Below are positions 19,124 to 28,153 of a stretch of DNA of 64,000 nt, in pieces. The notes beneath the pieces are model-generated. The model was not told where the DNA came from, did not search any database, and worked only from the letters and a program-made list of their open reading frames with translations. Where the stretch lies: positions 12,924,501 through 12,988,500 of the forward strand of contig NZ_JACHMB010000001.1 in NCBI RefSeq assembly GCF_014204795.1. Reading direction: 5' to 3'. Source of the stretch: Nonomuraea jabiensis (lineage in GTDB: Bacteria; Actinomycetota; Actinomycetes; Streptosporangiales; Streptosporangiaceae). The number at the start of each line of letters is the position of its first letter. Position 1 is the stretch's first letter. A program made the translations under genes and the position numbers.

Positions 19124-20752
19124 TCAGCGGAGGTCTCGTGGATCGATGTCGAGGAGGTCCAGGAGATGGAGTTGAAGATCGGTGGGTTGCGGGATGGTCG
19201 GGGGTGACTGCCCGATGCCCGGGATCAGCCGGATGCCGGTCAGCGCGTCCAGGACGAGCTTGCCGGTGGGAACGGCGGGCCTGCCGGCGTACAACCCGTC
19301 GACCTTGGTCGCTCCGCGGGCGGCCAGTGCGAGGCGGACTTGGCGTTCGATCAGGCAGAAGATGAGCAGGGCCAGGCAGATGACGGTGATCAGCGCGTTG
19401 ATGCGGCGGTTGTTCTTGAGGTACAGGTTGGTGACGGCCAGCGGGCCTTTGAACGCCTGGTAGCGGCGCTCGACGGCTTCCTGGCCTTTGTAGTGGCGCA
19501 GCACTTGTTCGGTATCGGCCTGACGTGGGTCGAGGTTGGTCAGCAAGGCGTACCAGCCGTCGGTGGCGGCTTCAGCGTCCAGGGCGTGGGCGTCGAAGTG
19601 CCAGGCGAGGGTGGGCTTGCCGGTGAGCCGGTCGGTGCCGGTCTCAGCGGTCAGGTAGGCGCTCACCCGGCGGGCGCGGCCGATCGCGGTGATCCGGTCG
19701 GTGACCGCCTGCTCGTCGGGATAGTGGCGGCTGCCCAGGCCGCGTTCCAGCCGGGCCAGATCTTCGCGAGCCCGATCCAGCTTCTTGGCCCGGGCGCTGG
19801 CGGCCGCCTGGGCGCGGGCCGAGGAATGCACGAAGATGCGCCGCAGCCTCAGCACCGGGTCGTTCTTGCGCGGCCCGGCCAGCGTCATGGTGTCTTCGCG
19901 CACGTGCCAGACGCCGCGCCGGTCGGCGCTCTTGCCGGCGTCGCGGGCGGCGATGTAATCCACCGGCCGGGCCGTGGCCAGATCGAGGCCGGCCAGCGTC
20001 TGGGCGCTGACGAACATCTTGGAGGCGGGGGCGATGAAACCCACCTCATCGGCGATCATCGCGGCCAGGTTGGCGTAAGAGATCAGCTTGGAATCGCCGA
20101 CCATGAGGACCTGCTGCGGGCCGGCCAGCCGTTGCAGGGCCTGCATAGCGCCGATGACCTGGGCCACTTCCCCTGCGGCGCCGTCGTAGGCACGGTGAAA
20201 GACCGGGATCGCGCCGTCGGAGCTGACGGCGATCCCGCTTTGGATCTGCTTCAGATCCGGCCGCCGGTCCTTGGGATGACCGAACCTGGGTCGTGCGAAG
20301 CCGGACTCGGCATCGTCGTAGTCGCCGTGCAGCGAGATCGAGGTCATGTCCCAGTGCAAGCGGGTCACGTCGATACCGAACGCCTCGATCGCGGCCAGCC
20401 CGACCGATCCGACGAGCTGATCCAGATGCGGGGCGATGGCATCCAGAGCACGCCCGATCCGGTCATCGTTCAGCAACTCGGGCTCGACGCCGAACGCCTC
20501 ACCCACCGCCCACTGCCTGGCCCATGCCTGGACGTGCACCAGCGGAGCGGGCGAGGTCAGCCGGTTGGCCACCAGCACCTCGATCACCTGGCCATGAGTC
20601 AGCTCTGCGGTATCGCGTACGGGGCAGGCCGCATCCACCAGCTCCCGGATCCGCAGCCGGGAGCAGAACCCTGCCACCACCGGTAACGCTCCCAGTATCT
20701 TCTCGACACTGGCCCGACCCCACTCCGCACGCTGTCTCACCAGCCAGGTCAT
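19124..20752 (-). CDS. IS1634-family (DDE) transposase
   Basis: A 542-residue transposase of the IS4-like DDE superfamily, IS1634 branch. An N-terminal DUF4277-like region (TAELTHGQVIEVLVANRL) is followed by the catalytic core: the first Asp in HWDMTSISLHG, the second in VLMVGDSKLISYAN, and the Glu in HYKGQEAVERRYQAFKGPL, after which come NLYLKNNRRINALITVICLA and a hydrophobic stretch. No frameshift or internal stop is present, so it should be functional. ATG 20752 is used; the frame fills the element from 46 bases inside the right end to 7 bases inside the left end. Confidence 0.92.
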   Translation of the reverse strand: MTWLVRQRAEWGRASVEKILGALPVVAGFCSRLRIRELVDAACPVRDTAELTHGQVIEVLVANRLTSPAPLVHVQAWARQWAVGEAFGVEPELLNDDRIGRALDAIAPHLDQLVGSVGLAAIEAFGIDVTRLHWDMTSISLHGDYDDAESGFARPRFGHPKDRRPDLKQIQSGIAVSSDGAIPVFHRAYDGAAGEVAQVIGAMQALQRLAGPQQVLMVGDSKLISYANLAAMIADEVGFIAPASKMFVSAQTLAGLDLATARPVDYIAARDAGKSADRRGVWHVREDTMTLAGPRKNDPVLRLRRIFVHSSARAQAAASARAKKLDRAREDLARLERGLGSRHYPDEQAVTDRITAIGRARRVSAYLTAETGTDRLTGKPTLAWHFDAHALDAEAATDGWYALLTNLDPRQADTEQVLRHYKGQEAVERRYQAFKGPLAVTNLYLKNNRRINALITVICLALLIFCLIERQVRLALAARGATKVDGLYAGRPAVPTGKLVLDALTGIRLIPGIGQSPPTIPQPTDLQLHLLDLLDIDPRDLR

Positions 20753-20797
20753 ACCGCGACAACGATCACCACAGCAACCCAGCGATCTTCAAACAAC

Positions 20798-20817
20798 CTC
20801 ACATGCGGAAAACGGGG
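20798..20817. repeat. Right terminal inverted repeat of the insertion sequence
   Basis: CTCACATGCGGAAAACGGGG, the exact reverse complement of the left end, followed by CTAG. Confidence 0.92.
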
Positions 20818-21306
20818 CTAGCCATTCGACGGTGCAGCGGCGTTCCGGTCGGGTGCGGCGGGGGCCCGTTGGGCGTGGCGGGGGTCACGTCGGTGTGGCG
20901 GGGTGGCCGGATGTGGCGGCGTGGCGCTGAGCGTGGCGGCGTGGCGTGGTGCATGAGGCGGTGGGACTGCGAGGTCATCGACGGTGCAGCGACGGCGGCA
21001 TCCGTCGGTGTGGCGGGGGTGGCGGGGGTGGCGGGTGCAGTCACAGGCTCGCCGCCACCGGCAGGAGCGCGCGAGGTGCAAACGGTGCCACAGCGACCGA
21101 GGATCCGCTGGCGGTGCTGGATGCGGAGAGAGCTGTCGATGCCGCGGGGCTGGAGCGCCAGATGACGCGGTTGAGGCAGGAGAAGTGTGACAAGTCCGCC
21201 GACGAAATAAAGCTGGAGCGCCAGGCTCGCGACACGCCCCGCCCGGGGGTGGAAAAGCCGCCGCCCCGCGCGGTGGGACCGGGCGGGGCGGGGGATTCGT
21301 GCGGGG
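20818..21306. other. Spacer between the insertion sequence and rpoD
   Basis: The left part (20860-21060) is built of GTGGCG/GTGGCGGGG units on the plus strand. From 21102 to about 21235 the plus strand reads DPLAVLDAERAVDAAGLERQ, MTRLRQEKCDKSADEIKLER, QARD, an amphipathic helical sequence that looks coding but has no start codon with a ribosome binding site and runs into the rpoD terminator hairpin. It may be the 3' end of a gene disrupted upstream. Confidence 0.4.
21235..21290 (-). terminator. Hairpin downstream of rpoD
   Basis: Perfect 12-bp arms CGCCCCGCCCGG (21235-21246) and CCGGGCGGGGCG (21279-21290) enclose 32 bases that include a CTTTTCC stretch on the transcribed strand. The hairpin begins 16 bases after the rpoD stop codon. 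Confidence 0.6.
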
Positions 21307-22959
21307 TCAGTCCAAGTAGTCCCGGAGGACCTGGGAGCGCGAGGGGTGGCGCAGCTTGGACATGGTCTTCGACTCGATCTGGCGGATGCGCTCACGGGTG
21401 ACCCCGTAAACCTTGCCGATCTCGTCGAGCGTCTTCGGCTGCCCGTCGGTGAGACCGAAGCGCATCGAGACGACGCCCGCCTCCCGCTCCGACAACGTGT
21501 CGAGAACGGAGTGCAGCTGCTCCTGGAGCAGCGTGAAGCTGACGGCGTCGGCTGGGACGATGGCTTCGGAGTCCTCGATGAGGTCGCCGAACTCGCTGTC
21601 GCCCTCCTCACCCAGCGGGGTGTGGAGGGAGATGGGCTCACGGCCGTACTTCTGGACCTCGACGACCTTCTCGGGCGTCATGTCCAGCTCGCGGGCCAGC
21701 TCTTCCGGCGTGGGCTCGCGGCCCAGGTCCTGCAGCATCTGCCGCTGGACGCGGGCCAGCTTGTTGATCACTTCGACCATGTGGACCGGGATGCGGATGG
21801 TCCGCGCCTGGTCGGCCATGGCACGCGTGATCGCCTGCCGGATCCACCACGTGGCGTAGGTGGAGAACTTGTAGCCCTTGGTGTAGTCGAACTTCTCCAC
21901 GGCCCTGATCAGGCCCAGGTTGCCTTCCTGGATCAGGTCGAGGAAGAGCATGCCGCGGCCGGTGTAACGCTTGGCCAGCGAGACCACGAGCCGGAGGTTG
22001 GCCTCCAGCAGGTGGTTCTTGGCCCGGCGGCCGTCCTCGGCGATCCACTCCAGCTCGGCCTTGACGTCGACCGGCAGCCCCTCGGTCTCCCCGCCGCCGA
22101 GCTGCTCCTCGGCGAACAGGCCCGCCTCGATGCGCTTGGCGAGCTCGACCTCCTGCTCGGCGTTGAGCAGGGGGACCTTGCCGATCTGCTTGAGGTAGTC
22201 CTTGACCGGGTCGGCGGTGGCGCCAGCGGCGGCCACCTGGGCGACCGGGGCGTCATCGTCGTCGTCGGAGAGGATGAGGACCTCGTCCTCGGTCTTCGCG
22301 ACCGCGGCGACCTCGGAGGGCTTGGGCTCGGCGTCGGTGTCGTCGTCGGACTCGTCGTCACCTTCGGAGTCGGCGTCCTCGGCCACGATCTCGTCGTCGT
22401 CGACGTCGAGATCCTCCAGGTCCTCCAGCTCCACGTCGCCGTCGAGCTCGATGTCCTCGTCGTCGTCCGCGTCGGCCCGGGGCTCGGGCTTCGGCTTGGT
22501 CTCGGCAGGCCCAGCGCTCTTCGGCTCGGCCTTCTTGGCGGCGGCGGGAGCCGCGGCCTTCTTCGCCGCCGGGGCGGCCTTCTTGGCAGGGGCCGCCTTC
22601 TTGGCGGCCGGCTCGGCTTCAGCGGTGCCCACGACCGCGGTCACGGTCTCGGGCTGCTGCTCTTTGGCGGCCGCCGCCGTCTTGGTCTTGACGGGGGCGG
22701 CGGTGCGGCGCTTTGCTGGACCACGAGACTTCTTCGGCGCAGCCGAATCCGCGGCGGTCACCACCACGGTCACGCCCTCTTTGCTGAGGTTCCGCAAGAA
22801 CGCGGCGGCGTGCGACATGGGGATGTCCGCCTCCTCGAAGGCCTGACGGACATCCTCAGACTCGAGGAAACCCTGCGAGCGCCCACGCTCGAGCAGTCGC
22901 TGAATGACGGGCTCGTTCAGCTCTTGTGGCTTCGAGCGAGTCGAACTTGCAGGCGACAC
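21307..22959 (-). CDS. rpoD: Primary RNA polymerase sigma factor (RpoD/HrdB)
   Basis: A 550-residue housekeeping sigma factor. GTG 22959 is chosen because GAGAGG lies 6 bases before it and SPASSTRSKPQELNEPVIQR is a typical HrdB beginning; the frame runs on upstream without a domain. An N-terminal region 1.1-like helical domain (1-60) is followed by Lys/Ala-Pro repeats (about 85-165, AAKKAAPAKKAAPAAKK) and a long Asp/Glu tract (about 170-240). Region 1.2 is DPVKDYLKQIGKVPLLNAEQ. Region 2 has GNLGLIRAVEKFDYTKGYKF and STYATWWIRQAITRAMADQ. Region 4.2 has DEIGKVYGVTRERIRQIESK and ends in RDYLD. It follows a SpoIIE-type phosphatase gene on the same strand after 242 bases. Confidence 0.95.
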   Translation of the reverse strand: MSPASSTRSKPQELNEPVIQRLLERGRSQGFLESEDVRQAFEEADIPMSHAAAFLRNLSKEGVTVVVTAADSAAPKKSRGPAKRRTAAPVKTKTAAAAKEQQPETVTAVVGTAEAEPAAKKAAPAKKAAPAAKKAAAPAAAKKAEPKSAGPAETKPKPEPRADADDDEDIELDGDVELEDLEDLDVDDDEIVAEDADSEGDDESDDDTDAEPKPSEVAAVAKTEDEVLILSDDDDDAPVAQVAAAGATADPVKDYLKQIGKVPLLNAEQEVELAKRIEAGLFAEEQLGGGETEGLPVDVKAELEWIAEDGRRAKNHLLEANLRLVVSLAKRYTGRGMLFLDLIQEGNLGLIRAVEKFDYTKGYKFSTYATWWIRQAITRAMADQARTIRIPVHMVEVINKLARVQRQMLQDLGREPTPEELARELDMTPEKVVEVQKYGREPISLHTPLGEEGDSEFGDLIEDSEAIVPADAVSFTLLQEQLHSVLDTLSEREAGVVSMRFGLTDGQPKTLDEIGKVYGVTRERIRQIESKTMSKLRHPSRSQVLRDYLD

Positions 22960-23201
22960 GAACACCTCTCGAACGAACGCGTGGCGACTATGGACCCAGA
23001 TGCCCGCTGGGGGGCTGTTGCCTCTCTCGGAGATCGGTGAGGCCGTGCGGACCGCGACGGACCTGCACAGCATTCTGGCACGACCCCGCGCTCCGTACGG
23101 CCACCTCCCGGCGGTTGACCTCCACCCTAGGCCGACCGAGACAGTAGTGCGTACGTAAGCGGGGCACTGATACCCGAAAGCAACCGTTATGACTGTTTCA
23201 T

Positions 23202-25298
23202 TCAGTCACTCTTCGTGGCTGGCGGGACGTGAATTGCTAGCGCGGTAACGTCATCATCCTGTTCATATCCAGACAACATCCGGTCAACCAGGAAGTCCAG
23301 CAACATGTGCGGACTACTCACAACTTCAGGCGGAGCTTCGGTCACAACACTGCAAAGGTCTGCCAGTCCGGCATCCAGCCCGCGCTTCCTGTTCTCGACG
23401 AGGCCGTCGGAGTAGAGCACGGCGGTATGGCCGGGCGGCACCACGAACCGGAACTGCCTGCGACTGGTGGGCCAGCCTAGCGGAGTGCCGGGCTCGCCGT
23501 CGCACAGGATCGCCGTGCCCTGCGGCGAAACCAGGACGGGTGGCGGGTGGCCGGCCAGGGCCAGAGTGCCCTCGCCGGTGACCGGCTCCACGACCATGTA
23601 CGCCAAAGTCGTGACCTGTTCTTCCTCTTCCGTGGCCTCGAAGACCCGGTCGAGCCCCGTCAGCACGGCCGCGGGCGGCGGGTTGGTCAGCGCCAGCGCC
23701 CGCATGGCGTTGCGGATGCGGCCCATGCCCGCCGCGGCCTTGACGCCCTTGCCCATGACGTCGCCGACGACCGCCGCGACCCGCCCGTCCTGCAGGACGA
23801 ACGCGTCGTACCAGTCGCCGCCGACCTGGACGTGGCGGCTGCCGGAGCGGAAGCGCTGGGCCAGCACGAGGCCCTTGATCACGGGCAGGCGGTCGGGCAG
23901 CAGGCTGCGCTGCAGCGTCTCGGCGGTGCGGTGCTCGCGCTCGAACAGCGTGGCCCGCTCGACCGCCAGCGCGCACTGGCCGGCCAGCGCCTCCAGGAAG
24001 ACGCCGTCCTCCTGGGAGATCTTCACCGGCCTGGTGAAGGAGAACCGGAGCGCTCCCAGAGCCCGGCCCGCCGCCAGCAGCGGCAGGCCCACCCAGGCCC
24101 GCTCGTCGCCGTGGGCGATGAAGTTGGCCAGGATCTCCTCGTCGTCGCCCGCCTCGAGCAGCTGGGCCTTCAGCGACTCGGGCGACTCGGCGAAGACCGG
24201 CCGCCGGCTGTTGACGGCCATGGTCATCACGTTGGAGTGGGACAGCGGGATCTCGTCACCGGTGATCCCGGAGGCCTCCATGATGCCCTCGCCGTTGATC
24301 AGCTTGAGCGCCGCGCGGTCGGGGTCGAGCAGCGCCACGGCCGAGCGGTCGGCGGCCAGGGCCGTGCGGCCCACGTCGATGATGACCTGCACCACCTGCT
24401 CGACCGTCAGGGCCTCGGCCAGCTGCGCGGTGGCGCCCTGGAGCCGGGCGGTGCGCAGGGCGGCGGCGCCGAGCTGGTCGGTCAGCCGGCCGCGCATCTC
24501 CTCGGCCTCGCGCTGCGGGGTGACGTCGGTGTTGGCGCCGACCCACTCGACGACCCGGCCGTGCCTGATGATCGGCACGGCGCGCACCTCGAAGTGCCGG
24601 TAGCCGCTGGCCCGGGTGCGCACGCGGTAGTTCCACTCGAACATGGTGCGCCCGCGCAGCGCCTCCCTCCAGGCCTCCTCGGTCTGCTGGCGCTCCTCGG
24701 GGTGGACGACCTCCAGCCAGCCGTTGGCGAGGTATTCCTCCAGGCCCTGGCCGGTGATGGCGCGCCACTGGGGAGCGTCCTCGACGACCGCGCCGGTGGG
24801 CGAGGTGATCCAGACGAGCTGCGACTGGGCCTCGACGAGCGAGCGGTAGCGCTCCTCGCTGCGGCGCAGCGCCTCCTCGGTCTGGCGGCTCTCGGTCACG
24901 TCGAGCCCGACGAGCGCGATGGCGCGCAACTCGCCCGCCGCCTCGTCGTGGACCGGCGAGAACGACAGCGACCAGTGCCTGGTGTCACCCTCCGCCGTCC
25001 GCACGCGTACGCGGCCCTCGGTGACGGGCGCGTCGGTCTCGATGACGGCCTGCACGGCGTGGGTGATGATCTGGCTGAGGTCGGCGGCCAGCACCTCGAC
25101 CGGCAGCCTGCCGGCCATGCGCTCGGCGGGCACGTTGACGACGTCGCTGAACACGTCGTTGACCCGCTGGATGCGGCCGTCGCCGTCGAAGAACGCGAAG
25201 GCGAACTCGGCCTCCGACAGCATGCCCTTGAACAGAGCGGAGTCCGAGATGTCCACATCCGACTCCCGGGGACGGGGAACGGAGGTCTCGGCGCTCAT
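23202..25298 (-). CDS. PAS/PAS/GAF/SpoIIE-type serine phosphatase
   Basis: A 698-residue soluble PP2C-like phosphatase with sensor domains. Two PAS domains (about 20-135 and 150-265; the first has FAFFDGDGRIQRVNDVFSDV, the second SQLVWITSPTGAVVE) are followed by a GAF domain (about 300-450, AWVGLPLLAAGRALGALRFS) and a SpoIIE phosphatase domain (about 475-690) with GGDWYDAF, VVGDVMGKGVKAAAGMGRIR, HPPPVLV and YSDGLVENR. The metal ligands (GDWYD, GDVMGKG, the late DDD of EQDDDVTALAI) are present. Such proteins dephosphorylate anti-anti-sigma factors. No RsbW-like kinase or STAS gene is next to it, so its partner is elsewhere. GGAGGTG supports ATG 25298. Confidence 0.9.
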   Translation of the reverse strand: MSAETSVPRPRESDVDISDSALFKGMLSEAEFAFAFFDGDGRIQRVNDVFSDVVNVPAERMAGRLPVEVLAADLSQIITHAVQAVIETDAPVTEGRVRVRTAEGDTRHWSLSFSPVHDEAAGELRAIALVGLDVTESRQTEEALRRSEERYRSLVEAQSQLVWITSPTGAVVEDAPQWRAITGQGLEEYLANGWLEVVHPEERQQTEEAWREALRGRTMFEWNYRVRTRASGYRHFEVRAVPIIRHGRVVEWVGANTDVTPQREAEEMRGRLTDQLGAAALRTARLQGATAQLAEALTVEQVVQVIIDVGRTALAADRSAVALLDPDRAALKLINGEGIMEASGITGDEIPLSHSNVMTMAVNSRRPVFAESPESLKAQLLEAGDDEEILANFIAHGDERAWVGLPLLAAGRALGALRFSFTRPVKISQEDGVFLEALAGQCALAVERATLFEREHRTAETLQRSLLPDRLPVIKGLVLAQRFRSGSRHVQVGGDWYDAFVLQDGRVAAVVGDVMGKGVKAAAGMGRIRNAMRALALTNPPPAAVLTGLDRVFEATEEEEQVTTLAYMVVEPVTGEGTLALAGHPPPVLVSPQGTAILCDGEPGTPLGWPTSRRQFRFVVPPGHTAVLYSDGLVENRKRGLDAGLADLCSVVTEAPPEVVSSPHMLLDFLVDRMLSGYEQDDDVTALAIHVPPATKSD

Positions 25299-25544
25299 GG
25301 TCCGCACCTCCGTCGCGTGCCAGGGTCTCCCACGCGGCACATCTCCATAACTGTGTATCGGCGTAGCGCAGCTCCGGGCGACCGGATTCTGCAGTACATC
25401 ATCGGCGATGGGCAGGTGTGGACGGAAGCCCCCGTCGCGGCCCGGTCGCCTTTAGGGTCTACGCATCCTGTCAAAGTCGCTCCACGTTGCGCAGCAAGAT
25501 CAGGTTACAGCGCTCGATCGCCGGGGCCGAGACCCCGGCCCCAA

Positions 25545-26108
25545 CTACTTCGCCGCGCGCTTCGCCTCCTGCTTGAAGGCTCGCACTCGGGCCAGGCTGT
25601 CGGCGTCGACCACGTCGGCGACCGACCGGCTCGATCCCTCCTCGCCATAATGTCCGGCCGCCTCCCGCCAACCCGGCGGCTGGACCTCCAACTGCTTCCC
25701 CAGCAATGCCAGAAAAATCTGGGCCTTCTGTTTGCCGTATCCCGGCAGGGCCATCAGTCGTTTCAGCAACTCTTTGCCGTCCGCGGCGTCCGCCCACAGC
25801 TTCTCCGGCTGACCGTCGTAGTGCTCGACGAGGTAGGCGGCGAGCTCCTGGACCCGGGCCGCCATGGACTTGGGGTAGCGGTGCACGGCCGGCTTCTCGG
25901 CCAGCAGCGCCGCGAACGCCTCCGGGTCGTAGGAGGCGATCTCCCCGGCGGTCAGGTCGTGGCCCAGACGCTGGGAGATCGTATACGGCCCCGTGAACGC
26001 CCATTCCATGGGGATCTGCTGGTCGAGCAGCATGCCGACGAGCAGGGCGAGCGGGCTGCGGCCGAGGAGCTCGTCTGCCTCGCTCCGCTGGGCGAGCTGG
26101 ATGCGCAT
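25545..26108 (-). CDS. HhH-GPD-type DNA repair protein
   Basis: A 187-residue protein of the helix-hairpin-helix GPD superfamily. PLALLVGMLLDQQIPMEWAF corresponds to the N-terminal helix of EndoIII-like glycosylases, and LMALPGYGKQKAQIFLALLG is the helix-hairpin-helix with its GYG turn. The expected catalytic Asp/Lys pair is not clear in this short form, so it may be a lesion-binding protein or a monofunctional glycosylase. It matches a conserved actinobacterial gene of the same length. ATG 26108 starts the conserved part; the open frame further upstream is not protein-like. It is divergent from the 74-residue gene, with a hairpin between. Confidence 0.78.
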   Translation of the reverse strand: MRIQLAQRSEADELLGRSPLALLVGMLLDQQIPMEWAFTGPYTISQRLGHDLTAGEIASYDPEAFAALLAEKPAVHRYPKSMAARVQELAAYLVEHYDGQPEKLWADAADGKELLKRLMALPGYGKQKAQIFLALLGKQLEVQPPGWREAAGHYGEEGSSRSVADVVDADSLARVRAFKQEAKRAAK

Positions 26109-26220
26109 GGAGACAGCTTCGCACGAATGGGCACCGGGTGAAGTGAACACAACCGCCGCGGAGCCTTGACAGCCGCCCGAGAAAAGGTGAAATGAGAGCG
26201 CAAGTCGCCCTGCCGCCATT

Positions 26221-26240
26221 CCTGGGGGTTTGCCCCCAGG
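26221..26240. promoter_or_regulatory. Perfect inverted repeat in a divergent promoter region
   Basis: CCTGGGGGTTTGCCCCCAGG forms an 8-bp perfect stem around TTTG. It lies between the divergent HhH-GPD gene (start 26108) and the small gene at 26263. It could be an operator or an RNA hairpin in the leader of the latter. Confidence 0.5.
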
Positions 26241-26262
26241 TCTCCAGAGGAATCTCACTTCT

Positions 26263-26487
26263 ATGCTCGCTCTGGCCACACGGTTCCTGCGGGAGCCGGT
26301 CAGTCTCAGGCTGGCCGAAGAGTTCCTGACCGTGCCCGTGGACACGATCGACCGCTGCGTGGCCGACGTGTGCGCGTGTGCGCAGCATCTCGGCGTCTCG
26401 GCGACGCCGGAGATCGTGGAGCGCATCGCTCGCGAGCATCTGCTCGCGATCGTGAACTCAGCGCCTCCGCCCCGAAGTTCCCGGTAG
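26263..26487 (+). CDS. Uncharacterised 74-residue helical protein
   Basis: Family not recognised. ATG 26263 follows GAGG by 12 bases. The product is all-helical and soluble: LALATRFLREPVSLRLAEEF, DTIDRCVADVCACAQHLG (two Cys in CVADVCAC) and PEIVERIAREHLLAIV. The pattern resembles three-helix proteins found as single small genes in actinomycetes. Composition agrees with coding DNA. It precedes, on the same strand, the large uncharacterised gene after 115 bases, but a shared transcript is not certain. Confidence 0.6.
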   Translation: MLALATRFLREPVSLRLAEEFLTVPVDTIDRCVADVCACAQHLGVSATPEIVERIAREHLLAIVNSAPPPRSSR

Positions 26488-26602
26488 ACAAACAAAAGCC
26501 CGGAAGTCCAGTTAAGTCCCATCCAGAACTCCCCGATAACATCGGGGTCACCAGGCCGAGTTCTACGCACCGTTTGCGCCTGGAATACGAGAGAGTGAGG
26601 GC

Positions 26603-28153
26603 GTGCGCCGACACCGACGAGATCCCCGGGAGAGCACCCCGCCAGACGACGTGTTCAAGGAGATGGTGCAGGCGGCTCGCGAGCTGCTCGCCGTTCGCAC
26701 CCCTCTCGACGCGGAACTGATGGTCTCCGACATGATCGGGGCCTGGTGGGGCAGGCGGGTCAGGGGCGGCGACGTGGAGCAGGTGCTCGGGGAGGGACTG
26801 GTCGACTACGCCGCCAAGGCCGGCACGCCGGCCTCCCTGACGCTGCTCATCTGCCTGGCCTATCTGGGCACGGCCCGCCAGGGCGCCAAGGCCGAGGGCG
26901 CGGCGCTGGCCATGATGGAGTCGGGCGTGGCCAGGCCGGGCTGGGCCGACCGGGTGGGCGCGGTCAAGCCGGCGGGCTGTTACGTCTCCCGCGACTCCTA
27001 CGGCGACCAGGACACGGTCATCTGCACCTTCGCCTACCGCTGGGACGAGGACTCGCTGCCCGTCGACCGGCACGCGCTCGTCATGGTGGTCGACTACAAC
27101 ATGAGCGGCATGGCCCGGGACGCCTGGGTGTCCTCGCAGGTCGACAAGCTGCTGGAGCAGGCCAGGGCCGAGGCGGCGGGCAATCCGCTGCTGCTGTTCG
27201 AGGAGCTGGAGCCCGAGCAGGCCAGGGCGCTGCTGGAGTCGGCCATGAAGGCCACCAGGGAGCCGAAGACGCCGCCGCCGGTGAGCGACAGCTACAGCGC
27301 CTACCACGCCTTCGCCCGCGCCAGGCTCAAGGCGCTGCCTCCCGGGCGCAAGCGGCCGGCGCCGCGGCACACCGAGGCCCCGTACAGCAGGGAGCGGCGG
27401 GCCATGCTGGCGGCGGAGTTCCTGGCGTCCGACGCGGCCGAGCACCTGTCCGACCCGTCGGCGGCCTCGCGCTGCGCCGACCACATCATCGACTACGGCT
27501 GCGACCAGGACTTCAACCGTCCGCTGCGGGTCAGCCCGACCAAATGTGAAACGTTCCTGCTCGACTGGCTGCCGCGCAAGGTGATGCTGAGCGTGGCCGA
27601 GCAGGAGGCGATGCCGCACGTGCTGTCGGCGTGGGTGCGCTTCGCCGCCCGCCGCACGGGCCTGCCCGAGCAGGGGCTCAAGGCCACGCTGGACGCGGTG
27701 TGGGAGGCGATCGGCAAGTTCCCCGAGGCGTACCGGGACCCGACGTCCTTCGGGCTCGACCGGCCGCTGCTGGAGCGGCTGCTGCCGGACGGCGACCTGT
27801 CGGCGCTGGCCAGGCGCGCCTTCGCCTTCCCCTACCTGCAGGGCGTGCACAACGGGATCGACCTCGACAAGCTCAACCCCGCCGACGAGGCGGACCGGCG
27901 TACGCTGCTCGAGATCGACCACGGCGGCACGATCGACCAGGAGCACCTGGCCTGGCACGAGGAGATCGCCACCCGGCTGTGGGAGGGCGACCCGCCGCAG
28001 CTGTGGGAGGCCGCGCAGCGCCTGCTCGACCTCGGTCACGACCGCCACGACGTGCTCCACGTGCTGATCGAGATCGCCGAGCGGATCGGCGGCGACCCCG
28101 ACGAGCTGGCGGCGGCGCTGGACGACATCGCCGACATCCCGGACGAGTTCTAG
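26603..28153 (+). CDS. Uncharacterised 516-residue soluble protein
   Basis: A long, clearly coding frame whose family I cannot name. No signal peptide or membrane helix is present. The N-terminal half is helical (VFKEMVQAARELLAVRTPLD, LMVSDMIGAWWGRRV) with a middle beta-rich stretch HALVMVVDYNMSGMARDAW. The C-terminal half has LSVAEQEAMPHVLSAWVRFA and a terminal helical domain reminiscent of DUF1841-type sequences (HDRHDVLHVLIEIAERIGG). The GTG at 26603 begins with Arg-rich residues; a later start near DDVFKEM is possible. It lies upstream of pxpA, with 219 bases between. Confidence 0.7.
   Translation: MRRHRRDPRESTPPDDVFKEMVQAARELLAVRTPLDAELMVSDMIGAWWGRRVRGGDVEQVLGEGLVDYAAKAGTPASLTLLICLAYLGTARQGAKAEGAALAMMESGVARPGWADRVGAVKPAGCYVSRDSYGDQDTVICTFAYRWDEDSLPVDRHALVMVVDYNMSGMARDAWVSSQVDKLLEQARAEAAGNPLLLFEELEPEQARALLESAMKATREPKTPPPVSDSYSAYHAFARARLKALPPGRKRPAPRHTEAPYSRERRAMLAAEFLASDAAEHLSDPSAASRCADHIIDYGCDQDFNRPLRVSPTKCETFLLDWLPRKVMLSVAEQEAMPHVLSAWVRFAARRTGLPEQGLKATLDAVWEAIGKFPEAYRDPTSFGLDRPLLERLLPDGDLSALARRAFAFPYLQGVHNGIDLDKLNPADEADRRTLLEIDHGGTIDQEHLAWHEEIATRLWEGDPPQLWEAAQRLLDLGHDRHDVLHVLIEIAERIGGDPDELAAALDDIADIPDEF

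Larger units (their letters stand above)
19098..20817 (-). mobile_element. Complete IS1634-like insertion sequence
   Basis: A 1720-bp element bounded by perfect 20-bp inverted repeats (CCCCGTTTTCCGCATGTGAG at 19098-19117 and its complement at 20798-20817). CTAG stands outside both ends (19094-19097 and 20818-20821) and is probably the target duplication. It is also a palindrome and is flanked by GG/CC, so an alternative is a 26-bp inverted repeat with no visible duplication. One intact transposase gene fills the element. Confidence 0.9.

Noticed and set aside
21235..21290. 6S-type or other structured RNA after rpoD
   Set aside because: Only a simple long-arm hairpin is seen, best explained as the rpoD terminator.
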